The notes beneath the pieces are model-generated. The model was given only the letters and a program-made list of their open reading frames with translations. It made no database searches and had not been told where the DNA came from. A stretch of DNA of 29,980 nucleotides from Jimgerdemannia flammicorona (Eukaryota > Mucoromycota > Endogonomycetes > Endogonales > Endogonaceae): contig RBNI01000508.1 of NCBI GenBank assembly GCA_003990745.1, positions 1-29,980 on the forward strand. The letters are read 5' to 3'. The position numbers were made by a program, and so were the translations under genes. Within the stretch, counting starts at the first letter, position 1. The number at the start of each line of letters is the position of its first letter. Shown here piece by piece: positions 1 through 10,635 of this stretch.

Positions 1-218
1 ATTTTGGGATTGGTGGTTCTTGTTGGTTGCTGCTACTGCGGTTCCTTGATCCTTCTTTTATATTCTTCAGGATGCTTGTGCTGTGGTCACAATGACTCAC
101 AGTTGGTCATCGTTGCTCATCTCGTATACCGTATGATCTTCTCGTGCTCCGATCTGGTGGCTTTGCAAGGAAAGGCTGTCTCCTGTGCTGATGTCATTAT
201 TCTGGGGTCACCGTTACA
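1..218 (-). repeat. Partial LTR (element C, same family as element B)
   Basis: Read on the minus strand from 218 downwards, this begins TGTAACGGTGACC and aligns over its whole length with the first ~220 bp of the two element B LTRs (14412 and 21686). It includes the TATAAAAG box (55-62 here). It is cut by the window edge before the LTR-internal open frame would begin. Several CpG sites kept here (ATACGG, TACGAG, AACGATG, GATCGGAGCACGAG) are TpG or CpA in both B LTRs, so this copy is less decayed. Upstream of the TG end there is no purine tract, so I read it as the 5' LTR of another insertion, or a solo LTR, placed in element A rather than A's own 3' LTR. Confidence 0.85.
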
Positions 219-339
219 ATGTATATCTAAATTTATTGAAGATGGGTCTCATTAGTTTCTTGAAACTGAGACAAGAAAACTGATAGAGCTTAGAAGAAGC
301 TGAGGATAAGAGTCTAGAGATACTGGTCAATTCTCTGAT

Positions 340-1300
340 TTATTTTATAAGTGGTAGATATATCTTAAGATAATTAGTATAAACTAGAGTTCTTAGAGTA
401 TATCTATTCATGCTTCTTAAATAGATGTTGGTTTTTTTGATATTGTGTATAAGATAAGATACTTTTCATTTGGGCTCCAGTTTGATAGCAAAGTTTATTT
501 TGATTATACTTCTTCAAACTAGTACTTGATCTCCAATCTTAATCTTCTGATTATTTTACTTATAATTATAGTACTTCTTTTGTCTTTTCTGAGTCTAATT
601 ATCTGAGTTCCGGCTTGATTATCTAATTGTTCTGCCTTTTTGAAGAGATCTTTAAGATTCTTATAATTATATCTACAGGACATAAGTCTATTAAATAAAA
701 ATAAAAAAAAAGGTTCTCATAGTCAGCAGTTCTGACCTTCTTGGTAAACATCATCTTAAATAGCTTTTATTTAGTAAAGATAGTAGAGATGTTCTGAATT
801 TCCTATAGGATTTCAGGTAAGCAGAAGTTCTCATTGATAAGATTGACTCAGGCAAGTTCTTTCTTGATGGTTTGGTTCATTTGTTCTGTCACATCATTGG
901 TTTGAAACTAGTATTATATTGTTTATTTGAGGTGAATTTTGTAAATTCAGATATAACTTATAATTATATAATTGATAAATTCTATATCTTGGTCAGAAAT
1001 AAGTTCTTCTGAGGATCTATATCTAAGCATGAGGCTTGGAGAAGACCAACAATGGTCAATATATTAGTAATTTCTATTGAAAAAGCTTTAGGCAATTTAG
1101 TCAGATGTTCTATAAATACTAAAATATATTTATTTCTTCTTAGTATAACTGATAGAGATTTAATAATATCTACTCTTTATCTTTGAAAATATAGACTAAT
1201 GATATAATTAGTTGTAGTGATACTTAATAGTTCTTCTTTTCTTAGTACTTTTAATAGATATTGTATTTCTTGAGTATATCTCAGACTCATGTTCTGAGGT
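340..1300 (-). pseudogene. Element A integrase (broken)
   Basis: Minus-strand reading, from 1300 downwards. A decayed segment with ILVFIEHLTKLPKAF (1082-1128) matches the beta-strand after the first catalytic Asp of gypsy integrases. EELISDQDIEF (979-1012) is the second Asp block. NDVTEQMNQTIKKEL (862-903) is the block with the catalytic Glu. At about 350-480, LEPK followed by a stop, then SYLIHNI and LRTLVYTNYLK, fits the C-terminal GPY/F module. Many TAA and TAG codons interrupt the frame. The zinc-binding H2C2 part is not clear. In the family this enzyme inserts the cDNA; here it is dead. Confidence 0.8.
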
Positions 1301-1429
1301 GGGGCCAGTGATTGCTTGTCCTTAGTGAGCTTTCTGATATTCTTATCAGATGAGATCTTTTTGCACTTTGATAGTCATAGGAGCTTTCTTTAGAGTATAG
1401 TTCCTTAATACACCCTTCTTCTAGTTCAT

Positions 1430-3150
1430 TAGAGCTAGTGGGAAAGTATATCAATATTGTTGTGAGCCTTTTCTACTTTGTAGATAATAGTGATTTTGTA
1501 ATCCTATAAAATAAGAATCCAGCAGACAAGAATTCCAGTAGATTTCTTATAATTGAATAGCTATTTGAGGACAGTGTAGTCAATTATCAGAGTGAATTTT
1601 TTTCTGATAAGATAGTATTTGAACAGAGTAACTGCTCATATAACTGTAAGATATTCTAGTTTAGTATTACTATAATTAGCTTGCTGCTGATTGATAGCTT
1701 GACTTGTATAAGCTATTATATAGTTCTACTAAGTAGATCCTTTTTGAGTTAGAACTGCTCTAAGGTTATCTTTGGAGGTATTTGTATATGTACATATATA
1801 TATATATAATAAATGGCTTCAGCAGATTGGATTAAATAAGGATAGATGCTATGATCATATAATACTTGAGTTCTCTGAAAGCTAGTTCTTATAGTTCTAT
1901 CTATTTATATAGTACTTCTTTCTTGAGAAGGGTTCAAATTGGGATAGTAATTTGGGCAAAGTTCTTAATAACTCTTCTATAGTAGGATACTAATATTAGG
2001 AATAATAGGTTTTCCTTCTGGGTCTTAGGTATTGACCAGTTATTGATCTTCTTGATTTTTTTTGAGTCTACATAGATTTCTTCTTTAGAAACTATAAATC
2101 TAAAAAATTCAAGTTTTTATTTTCCAAAGTAGCATTTCTTAGGTATTGAGTCTCAGATGATTCTTATAGATAAGCTAGAAGAATTCTTCTAGATAGTATA
2201 GATATTCTTTGAAATTTACTGAATAGATATTGAAGTTATTTATATATATAATCAGACATTAGTAGATTAGTGGGCCATAGACTGAGTTCATCATTCTCTG
2301 GAAGATTGGGGATATATTAAGTTCAAGAATATTCAGAGGTATTCAAACAGTTTTCTTAGGATAAGAAAAACTATTTTTTAAATATCTTTAAGGTCTATGG
2401 AGATCTTATGGAATCTTGTGAAAAGATCTATACTACTGAAATATCTGGTATCTTGTAATTGGTCTAGGAGATCATTGATTCTGGACAAAGAGTAAATATC
2501 TTTTTCTGTTACTAAGTTGAGCTTTCTGTAGTCTATACAGAGTCTCTATCCTCCTTTCTTAGATATAATAAGTGTAGGACTAGTTCAGAGACTGGTAGAG
2601 GGTCAGTTAACTCTATTGTCTAAGAGTTTCTAAATGTGTTTTTTCTCAAATATCTTTAGGAAATAGGGTATTCTATAAGGATTTTTTATTTTTATTTTTT
2701 ATTTTTATAGTTACTTAGACTTTGATATTTATTACTAAACCTATTTAGCCCTTAATATAATATAGTAATCTCAACCCTAACCAATCCCCCTCAGAGGACT
2801 ACCCCCTACTCCTTCATAATTAAAAGCTACCAGACTATTAACTATCATTATTCTCTCTCCACTCTACTCACAAATCCCCTCTACTAGGTAGTGGCAACAA
2901 TTACTCTGGAGGCCCCACTCCACTCATCAGCCAGATATAACATCTCTCAATAACTCTTCCTATCTCATCAAATACTCCTCCAAACTCATCTATCTCTCTT
3001 TCTTAAATTTTATAAGGTTTCTGTTAGATAGATATTGTATTTCCTATATTTATACTATGATAGTATGATGGGTTATATAGTATGTTACTATAGTCTATAG
3101 TAAAGATATTCTGCTATTTATGAAGAAGTTCTACTAATTACTGCTATTGC
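1430..3150 (-). pseudogene. Element A reverse transcriptase and RNase H (broken, interrupted)
   Basis: Minus strand. RLCIDYRKLN (2517-2561) is the conserved RT fingers motif, followed by SSIDLFTRFHKI. The catalytic YxDD region reads YINNFNIYS (about 2221-2260), both Asp changed to Asn by G-to-A. KKCYFGK and FFRFIVSKEEIYVD (2050-2150) mark the thumb and connection. RNase H is seen at 1430-1640 as FTLIIDYTVLK and LFNYKKSTGILVCWILIL, ending in NNIDILSH, the decayed form of the usual ADALSR-like end. The RT N-terminal part is split by the 330-bp insertion at 2681-3010. Numerous stops; non-functional. Confidence 0.82.
2681..3010 (-). mobile_element. SINE-like or truncated LINE retroposon insertion
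   Basis: About 330 bp with a base composition unlike its surroundings (C-rich, pyrimidine-rich on plus) sits inside the RT of element A. It is flanked by TATAAGG at 2674-2680 and 3011-3017, a perfect 7-bp direct repeat. Its left end on plus is a T/A run (TTTTTTATTTTTATTTTTTA), so on the minus strand it ends in an A-rich tail. Tail plus target duplication is the mark of a LINE-mobilised retroposon. I see no ORF. A stretch GGGTTGAGATTAC on minus faintly resembles a pol III B box, but no A box is clear, so SINE versus truncated LINE stays open. Confidence 0.6.
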
Positions 3151-3509
3151 TGAGATATTAATTCTTCTCTAATATTAGTGGAAGACTTTACTTTCTCCTG
3201 AGTAATAAAAAGGTCTTTTATTTCTTTTGAGATCTTTTGCTGTTTTCTGATAGATTTAGTTCTTTTTAACAGAATGAGACTATCTTGGCCTTGGTTCATC
3301 TTATTAGGAAATATATATCCTTTATATCTAGGTTCTAGATATCCTCATTGGATTTAAAGAAGAGGTTTTTAGAATTGAGTAATGTAAAGATTTTGAAGAT
3401 AGTCTGTTCTTCTGATTTTAGAATGAGATTTTTATATAGCTTAACTGATTAGTAGTATACTTATTGAGGAGCATTCTTCTTGAAGTAGTTGACCTAGAGG
3501 AGGTATACT

Positions 3510-3895
3510 TCTTTCTTATCTGAGCTTCTGAATTCTTCAGTTTGTCTTGTACTATAAGTCAGTTTGAGGACTTCTTGTAGTTGAAAAGTCTTGATCTTTA
3601 TGAAGATTACTTATGCAATCTTTTACTTTTTATAGATTTAGTTTTATTTTACACTACTATTGTTCAGAATAACCTTAATTTTGCCTACATATCTGGGGTC
3701 TATTATTTCTCCTTCTATAGTTATTTCTTGTCTAGTAAGTTCAGACTATTAGTTAGATATACATAAGTTCCTTTGGGTAACTACATAACTAGTCCTATAC
3801 TAAGTATCATTATTCTTTCAAACTTAATAGATACATATCTTCAAGACTGTGAACATTGTATCCTATATCTTCCTGATAAGCTTTTGTTGGGATTT
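3510..3895 (-). pseudogene. Element A dUTPase domain (decayed)
   Basis: Minus strand, between protease and RT. In order: DIGYNVHSLED (motif 1), LPKGTYVY with a decayed serine block (motif 2 area), TRQEITIEGEIIDPRYVGKI (motif 3, usually GGVIDxDYxGE) running into KVILNN, KIA-stop-VIFIKI (motif 4, RIAQLIF-like), and TYSTRQTEEFRSSDKK (motif 5, RGxGGFGSS-like). Differences from the usual motifs are mostly G-to-A or C-to-T steps. In the family the enzyme hydrolyses dUTP to dUMP and limits uracil in cDNA. Frame changes between motifs 2 and 3 and several stops make it inactive. Confidence 0.72.
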
Positions 3896-5189
3896 TGGTC
3901 TTGAGAAGTAGCAAGATATACTAGAAAATATCTTTGCTGAGTTTGGAGTATTCTTGAGCTGAGGCTCTAGTGGAGATGAGCTCTTAGACTCTAAGATTCA
4001 GATGTGGCTACCTGGCTCTAATAGAGGGATCCTGAAGATAATTGATTTCTCTTTTTCCTAAAGGATCTAGAACTTCTATGAAGTTGATGATATCTTCTAT
4101 CCATTCTTGATAGATTTTATATCTAATGAGAATTAGGATGTTATTTTCTAAATTATAGATCTTAAGAGCTTTCTTTTTTAGTTTTCTGATCTGATTTCTT
4201 TGGATCTGAGTTCTGTCATCTCTTTTCTTCAGTATATATATAGTAATATCTTAGTTAATATGAATCTTCTAATGTAGACAGTCTTAGCAGTCTGGGTATT
4301 TTTCATAATTATAATATTCTATTACTCAGAAATGCAGTTCTTGATTATTGACTTGCTATCTTAGAAATTAGTAACAATTCTTATCATAGTTGGGAAAAGG
4401 GTATTTAAGGGATGTACTTCTATTTAGGTGAAGTGACTATATATATTGGTTCATCTTTTTAATTATAATGATTTCTTAAAAGGTAGTTATGTATCTATAT
4501 AATTATAATTAGAGATTATAGTCTATAGTATTTCTGTTATTTATATTAGTCCAATATGTGGCACTAATAGCAGTAGTCTCAGAGAGAGCAGAAGACCTTT
4601 TGATACTGATATCTTCTTTGCCAAAAGACTCTTTCTTTATGTATTTCTCATCTTGAGATAATGGTAACTATACTTAATCCTTTTTCATTATTCTAAGAGT
4701 TATTATCTTCTAATAATATCCAGCAGAAGCCATCTCAGAAGATAAGTTCAGAGAGTTTCTCCTGTTTGTGGACTTTCTGTTCAGAGGTTTCTTCATTAGA
4801 TATCTCTTGACCCCAGATTACTTATACTTCTACAGCTTTAATTATTGGTATCTTCAGAGAGTAATTGCATTTCTTCTTCCTCTTTTTATATCTAAAGTAG
4901 GCTGTACTAGATGAATTCCTTATTCCAATGATCTTGGAGAAATGTTTGAAATACTTGTATCTTTTGAGACAGATGGAGCATCCTCTGACTTATCCTGCAA
5001 TAGTTCTGATTGTGATAGAGATTATTTTTAGCCCATATATTATCTTCTGACCTGTCATCTACAAGGTTTATTAGTGGTTAAAGTCTGGAATTATTTTCAT
5101 CTTCAGATACTTTTTCTTTCTCTATAGTAGATTCTTTACAGCTGACATACTCTTCCTGGATAGTAATCTTCTTCTTCTTTAGTTAGTCA
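3896..5189 (-). other. Element A linker between protease and dUTPase, unassigned
   Basis: About 1.3 kb on the minus strand between protease and dUTPase. Lys/Glu-rich readable stretches follow the protease (for example KKKKITIQEEYVSCKES near 5100-5165). Around 4940-5010 one frame gives CRDRCSICLKRYKYFKHF, perhaps a Cys-rich patch like the one in element B at 18000-18056. The rest is too decayed to assign. Confidence 0.4.
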
Positions 5190-5570
5190 TAGCTGGTCAC
5201 TTTGATTCTGTACTTCTTTCCTCTGTAGTCAAATTTGAACCCCTGTTGGCCAATGTCAATGACTGTATTCATTTCCTTTATCCAGTTTGTACTAAGAATT
5301 ATATCATAAGTAACAGCTTCAGTAACAATAGCTTTTAGAATAGAGAACTGAATATATCCAAGAGAGATAGTAATATTTTGTACTTCTCCAAGAGATTGAG
5401 TTTGGGCTCTATCTGCTACTGTGATACTGAGGTTAGATAGTTCATCAATGGACCACTAGAGGGTGTCTAAAAATTATTTAGTAATAATACAGATAGTTAC
5501 TTCTGTATCAATGAGGATTTTTGTCTTCTGTTCTCTAATATCTCTATACAGATATATACTGATATGTCTT
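5190..5570 (-). pseudogene. Element A retropepsin (broken)
   Basis: Minus strand. KTKILIDTEVTICIITK (around 5480-5525) is the active-site segment. The DTG/DTA triad reads DTE (5501-5512), with the Asp kept and Gly changed to Glu by GGA to GAA. It is followed by SITVADRAQ, GEVQNITISLG and TYDIILSTNWI, the typical order of a retropepsin-like aspartic protease in Ty3/gypsy elements, ending with the conserved ILGxxWL-type strand. Two in-frame stops. In the living element it would cut the Gag-Pol precursor. Confidence 0.8.
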
Positions 5571-5699
5571 TCTGCAGCCTGGATGGTAGTTGATGCTAGT
5601 TCTTATTGTAGGTTTGGAACTCAGCTAGTACTGGACCTAGTGGTTCTCAAAAGTTTATTTTGAACTCCAGCAGAGAGAGACTTCTATCTTGGCTTGAAT

Positions 5700-7162
5700 C
5701 TTTTGCCAGACTTTATCATAAATATCTCTATACTTAGTCTTCAGAGTATACTGCTTCTTGGGCTTTAAAACAATAGGCTCTTATTCTTCTTGTTCCATTT
5801 CTTTATCCTCAAGCAGTAGTTTATTTATTTTAGAGATAAAAGATAAGAGAGATCTAAGAGATATTGCAACTTGCTCCTCTTTGTCTTCTTTATCTTCTGC
5901 TTGAATAATTCTTCTGCTGGTTTTCTGAATGGCCTTTCTACAAGTCTCTTCTTTTCTTAGCTAGGTAGACTGTTTTTTTGATGATGATCTTAGTTGAATA
6001 TAGATCTAGATTACTATAGTCTTTACTGTTACTTTCTTTAAAGTCTTTGACAGAGTGAGCTTCAGTCTTCTTATACTGAGTTGTATTCTTTTAATTTAGT
6101 AGTTCTGAGTCCCTTTGATCACTTCTTCTGTTGTCATATTCTGTAGCATAGTATCTAAAATATCCACAGTAGAAGTATTGAACTTGGGCTCTATCTTATA
6201 CTGGGTATCTTCTTTCTTCTTATAGCTGATAGTTCCTATTATCTCTGGATAAGTAGTCTAGGTTTCTTTGTAGTATGTACTCTCTATTATTCTGTGAATA
6301 GCTCTGATTTTTATATATAGTGAGTTTTTTTATTTATCCAACCAGTTAGTTCAACTTAGAGTTGAGGTCTTGGAATTTGTTTCTCTCTTTCTTCTACTCC
6401 TTAGCTGGCTTCTCTTTTTCTAATTTACTATATTCTTGAAGAAGTCTCTGTAGAGTTTTAACCAAGAGGTCTTTCTTATCATTCTTCTTATCATAATTAC
6501 TCTAGGTAGTTTTTTGACTTATATCCAAAAATCCTTAAGCTACATCTACTTATTATTCAGACTTTCTGATATATATCTAGAGTGCAGATATACTGGGTGA
6601 TATTTGGAGAGATCTTATTCATGAAGATCATTGGACTTATGATATCATAGTTAGTAGTATTGAATCCAGCTGTATACATTCTTTTCTAGATTCTGATAAA
6701 GAATGCCTTGGGTAATTCTTTGTAATTTATTTTTATCTCTATAATAGATTCTTAAGTCTTATAGTGGGGTTCATTTTCTGTATTTTTTTGATGAGCCAGT
6801 GAGTCATGACTCTATATTTTTCTTCTCAGGATAGTACTGTATAGATAGCTACTCTAAGGTCTAAGTATATATTACTTTCTACTTGGTTAAAAATTCATTA
6901 GTTCTCTAAGTTAAGCCTTATAGATAATAACTTTTCTCTGGGCAGAGAGATTCTTTAAAGCTGTAATTTCTTTAATTCTATAAAGGAATTCTCTTGGGTC
7001 TTCTTCTAGATATCTTGCAAATATTGACATTGAGGTGGCCATTTCATCATCACTGTCTTCTGATTCTGATTTTGGTTCTGATTTTGATTCCAATTTACTT
7101 TCTGAGTTGTGACTGGAGCTTGAAATACTTGAGTATTCTGAAGATTATATTTTTGATCTTAG
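5700..7162 (-). pseudogene. Element A Gag with CCHC zinc knuckle (broken)
   Basis: Minus strand. Near 7100 a Ser/Glu/Asp-rich stretch (ESKSEPKSESEDSDDE) precedes MATSMSIFARYLEEDPREFL, a capsid-like start of the kind seen in gypsy Gag. At 6130-6180 one frame gives YFYCGYFRYYATEYDNR, a CCHC knuckle in which three of the four ligands have become Tyr (TGT to TAT, CAC to TAC). The frame is broken by stops and shifts. Its N-terminal continuation lies beyond the hAT, at 13726 onwards. Confidence 0.7.
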
Positions 7163-7170
7163 GTGAGGTG
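7163..7170. repeat. 8-bp target-site duplication, left copy (hAT)
   Basis: GTGAGGTG directly before the left terminal inverted repeat. It is identical to 13718-13725. Eight bp is the hallmark length for hAT elements. Confidence 0.95.
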
Positions 7171-7182
7171 TAGTGCTCCGAA
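7171..7182 (+). repeat. hAT left terminal inverted repeat
   Basis: TAGTGCTCCGAA, 12 bp, a perfect inverted match to 13706-13717. Beyond 12 bp the match becomes loose, but both ends continue with CCAGATT/GATCCAGATT-type words. Confidence 0.93.
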
Positions 7183-7222
7183 CGAATGGAGTTGATCCAG
7201 ATTGATCCATCTGGATTGAAAT

Positions 7223-7345
7223 CTTTGGTAACATCACTCTTTCTTTTGTTCATTATGCTCTTGTTTTTTTTTTCCTGCCACACTTTGGTAACATCACCCT
7301 TTCCTTTGCTCCCTCTCCTTTCTTTGTTCTTTTTCTTTATTCTTT
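7223..7345. repeat. Two-copy direct repeat of about 61 bp
   Basis: TTTGGTAACATCAC followed by a T/C-rich stretch occurs at 7223 and again at 7284, each copy ending near CCTGCCA. Non-coding, inside the hAT left end. Confidence 0.75.
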
Positions 7346-8081
7346 CCTGCCATATTATGAGCAAACAAAACAGCAGCCCTTAATTTGTACATTGGTCCAG
7401 TCTACTCATTTTTCACCCTATAATGATCATCAAAAGAGGGAGTATTTGAGGTGGAAACACACTCTCTGCTGACAATTTTAGATTCTTTCTCATATAGACA
7501 GCACACAAGCTGCTCATTAAGAGCCAAAGGGGCGATGGTGGTGGCGATAGTGGTGGTAATAGTGATGGCGATGGCGATGGTGGGGATGAGAGTGAATTCC
7601 AGTAATAACTCATGGCAGCCCTTTGGACCTCAGAATTCAGAGACCTTACAGCTATGTATGCAGTAGCCTTTTTGGAGCAGCTAATAGTAGATGTAGATTG
7701 CTCTTTTCTACCACTACTTTTTACTTGTTTAAATTCCCCCAGCACAACTCAATTCACCTTGTGCTCTTCTTAGGGTCTACAGCTCTATGGCAAGATCTGC
7801 CAACTTTATTCGCAATATCTGGTCAAGATGAAGAAAGGTTGGAGGACATTGCAGGGCATACCTTTGGTGGCTGAGCTGTTGGGTCAATGTATCATGTGGC
7901 GGAGGTCTCAAAAGGAACAGAAGCAAGCCTTTATGAACAATCTTGTACAACTTGTGCAACTCATTGGCATGCAACTCATTGGTATACAGCTCACTCACTC
8001 ACTCACTCACACTCTTTTTCTGAAATACCCATCTCTGTATTTTATTTAATTTCATTTTTTATATTGTCTCTCTCTAAAAAA

Positions 8082-8192
8082 CACCCACACCTACACACAA
8101 CCCACCTGCATGCAACTTGCCCACACACAACCCGTCCACATACAACTTGTCTGCATGCAATCTGTCTGCATGCAACCCGTCTGCATACTTAT
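8082..8192. repeat. Minisatellite in passenger-gene intron
   Basis: Repeated words of about 15 bp such as TGCATGCAACCCGTC and CACACACAACCCGTCC, in a C/A-rich run inside the second intron. It follows a short CTCA run (7988-8009). Confidence 0.7.
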
Positions 8193-8959
8193 CTTGGTCC
8201 CTCAGATCAGGGCTCAGTTCCATTGGAAAGGAGAGTTCAAAGTTACCCGAGTTCAACCATGTCTGGCGTCTGATCAAATAGAGAAATTCAAGGGCAAGAT
8301 GTTCAGCATGAGCAGTACTAGCATCATCATCAAGGCTTGGGGGTCTACATTCGAATCAGAGCCAATTGTTCTCAACCAAGGGGTCCATTGGTCAGCAGGA
8401 GTAACCAATGATGAAGAGAACTATATCTTTATTAATGAACATGAAGAGGTGGTTGCAGTGGTGGTAAGGAATCTCTACAGTAATGAGCTTTACCACCACA
8501 TCAATGAGATTTGCAAGGATTATATCAAATACCAGGTAGCAGGAAAGAGGGGGTGAAAAAAGCAAGGAGGGGGGGTTTGGACAGGAATTGGGTATACTTC
8601 AACACTAGCAAAGGGTGGGTTCCAGAGTTCCGAAATCCCCCACACTTGTCTCCTTTTTTTTTTTTTTCTCCTCCCCAGATAAATCATACTCTTTGCCAAT
8701 ATATTCTTTTTGATACAATTTCAGGGATGTACAAGATTCTGTACCCCTACTGAAACTTTAGAAGTGCTGTTGAAGAGCAAACTGTGTGCAAGCATGACAC
8801 AGCCTGTGTGGTGATAGTAGCTATGATCTGGGGTTCTTTGAGCAGATTGGTAGAGTGTATGGCAGGCCAGCTTGGTGGTGAACTTGGTGCAGCTGTATGT
8901 ACATTCTTGGTGCAATTTAGCATACCATATGAGGTGAGGAGCTCTGCTTTTTTGGAGTG

Positions 8960-9022
8960 CTGCAGCCTGGGGGGTTTCTGCAGCCTGGGGGGTTTCTGTG
9001 GTCCAGGGGGTTTCTGCCCCCC
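8960..9022. repeat. Short tandem repeat, 18-bp unit
   Basis: GCAGCCTGGGGGGTTTCT occurs twice in a row, followed by a variant GTGGTCCAGGGGGTTTCTG. It lies in the fourth intron of the passenger gene. Confidence 0.75.
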
Positions 9023-9457
9023 CACATGCAAAAAGGACTGATGGGTTGCCATCCATTTTGGCAGATTTCCAAGCCAGAGCTCCTGGGGCTGGACCAAGGG
9101 CAGGTATCTACCAGTACAGCCTAGCAGTATGAGGTCCTAGGCCAAGGGTTCATACAACTATACGATTGTGTCACATCAGGATATATTGGGCACAACATTT
9201 CTCTGCCCACATACACAGATAATAATATCACCCCAGTAATGTTTTATATCCTGGAAAGGAAGGGCCCAACCTGGGAGGATAGTGGAGGAGTCTGGTACAA
9301 TCTCACCTATGGTTTCAGAGTCCTGTTTGTGGCCAACACAGCTGTTCTCTTCCAACCACATAACCACCATGGTACTGTCGCCTTTGAGGAGAGCTCAGAC
9401 ACAACAGTCATCATACTCACAATAGATAATAGGCTCATCAAGGTCTGGGACCAGTAG

Positions 9458-9822
9458 GTGAAGCAGTTTTTGTAAGGGTTAGGCAATCTTTCACAAGGGA
9501 TAGACAGTCATTTTGTATAGGTTGGGCAGTCTTATGTAGGGGGTTGGGCTGGGCACCTCTTCTGTAGCACTAGCTTAGCTATTATGTAGGGCCCTACTGG
9601 CCCCTTGGCTCTGCTCTGCAGTGCTACTGGCATGGTGCTGCGGCACAGGGCCAGGGTGTCCATGGGATCCGAACCAGTGATGGGGCCCAAATCTGTAGTG
9701 GACTTCGACTACCAGAAGCATCCTCTGACTGCTGGAAATGCCCTCTGACCACCAGAAGCACCCTCTGACTGTCAGAAGTACCCTCTGACTACCAGAAGCA
9801 CCCTCTACCCTGGACTTCTTGG
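9458..9822. repeat. Spacer with two short tandem arrays
   Basis: Downstream of the passenger stop. At about 9476-9545 there are three ~25-bp units with the core GG(A/T)TAGRCARTC followed by TTTTGTA-like sequence. At 9709-9807 there are five 20-bp units of the form CTACCAGAAGCACCCTCTGA. No gene seen. Confidence 0.75.
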
Positions 9823-10540
9823 TGGCTTGGGGCTGCCCCTATGCTACTGGCAGAGGGCCGCAAATTTTGTATACTCTCTTTGTCTGCCCGCCCATCCTGG
9901 ACACTTGTGGCTTGGGACTACCCCTTGCTGCTGGCGGAGGGCTGCAAATTTTGCATGCTCCCTCACCAACCTCATGCCCACCAACCCCACTGACTGACTC
10001 CACCCACTGACCCAGGTGCTGACAGCTTGGAGCTGCCCCTTGCTGCTGGTGGAGGACTGCAAATTTTGCACACTCCCTCTATCTGCCCCACCTATCCCAG
10101 ACACTTGCAGCTTGAGGCTGCCCCTTGCTGCTGGTGGAGGGCTACAAATTTTGTGCACTCCCTCTGCCAACCCTACACCTGCCAACCCTATGCCCACCAA
10201 CCCTGCCGACTGACCCCACCCACTGACCCAGGCACTGACAGCTTGGGGCTGCCCCTCATTGCTAGTGGAGGGTCATAAGTTTTGCATGCTCCCCCTGCCA
10301 ACCCCCCCTCTACCAACCCCCCCAACTGGGACACTTGCAGCTTGGGGCTACCCCTTGCTGCTGGCAGAGGGCTGCAAATTTTGTACCCACCCACCAACCC
10401 ACCCACCAATCTGAGCACTGACAGCTTGGGGCTGCCCCTTACTGCTAGTAGAGGGCTGCAAACATTGCATGCTCCCTCCACTGCCACTGTCAACCCCACC
10501 AACCACTGCCCACTTGGGCTGCAAACTCTGAGCCAAGTCC
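9823..10540. repeat. Minisatellite of seven units with alternating junctions
   Basis: Seven copies of a core beginning GCTTGGGGCTGCCCCTTGCT and continuing CTGGTGGAGGGCTGCAAATT start at about 9823, 9909, 10025, 10110, 10241, 10340 and 10423. Units 1, 3 and 5 end in GACACTTG; units 2, 4 and 6 end in CACTGACA, so the true period is a dimer. Long open frames on both strands here arise only because the repeat lacks stops; I do not call them genes. The array separates the 3' ends of the passenger gene and the transposase. Confidence 0.88.
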
Positions 10541-10635
10541 TCAGGGTTTTTTACCTTTTTATTATTTTTTAAAAGGTATTAAATATTCCACAAGACCAAT
10601 CAACTTATCTGTGAACCCCCAGGACTTGTCGAATT

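Larger units (their letters stand above)
219..7162 (-). mobile_element. Old Ty3/gypsy element A, main part (decayed)
   Basis: The block is AT-rich, almost without CpG, and full of stops in every frame. On the minus strand it still shows, from high to low coordinate, Gag with a zinc knuckle, aspartic protease, dUTPase, RT, RNase H and integrase with a GPY/F-like end. This is Ty3/gypsy order. The hAT at 7171 separates it from its Gag leader (13726-14411), and element B separates that from a likely 5' end after 23254. Key residues are lost by G-to-A change (YxDD to YINN, DTG to DTE). A's RT differs clearly from B's, so the two are separate families. Its own LTRs were not identified. Confidence 0.85.
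7441..9457 (+). pseudogene. hAT passenger gene, unknown protein, about five exons
   Basis: I do not recognise the product. Readable coding blocks on plus: 7441-7686, 7774-7981, 8206-8535, 8725-8932 and 9065-9457 (stop TAG 9455). Introns are bounded by GT..AG: 7687-7773 (phase 0, donor GTAGAT, acceptor TTCTTAG), 7982-8205, 8536-8724 and 8933-9064 (acceptor TTTTGGCAG). Block 1 has an Asp/Gly run (GDGGGDSGGNSDGD), block 3 reads SIIIKAWGSTFESEPIVLNQ, block 5 ends LTIDNRLIKVWDQ. Some junctions do not keep phase, and in-frame stops occur (TAATAA near 7600, TAG near 9122), so this copy is probably dead. No true start was fixed. It faces the transposase tail to tail and is likely cargo of the transposon. 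Confidence 0.5.

Noticed and set aside
219..480. Reading 1-218 as the 3' LTR of element A
   Set aside because: The LTR is of B's family, there is no polypurine tract next to it, and it is much less decayed than A.
7413..7745. Minus open frame with Pro/Ser-rich stretch
   Set aside because: It is the antisense of the Asp/Gly run and first exon of the plus-strand passenger gene.
9819..10572. Several overlapping open frames of 60-118 codons on both strands
   Set aside because: They arise from the stop-free minisatellite and change frame with each unit.
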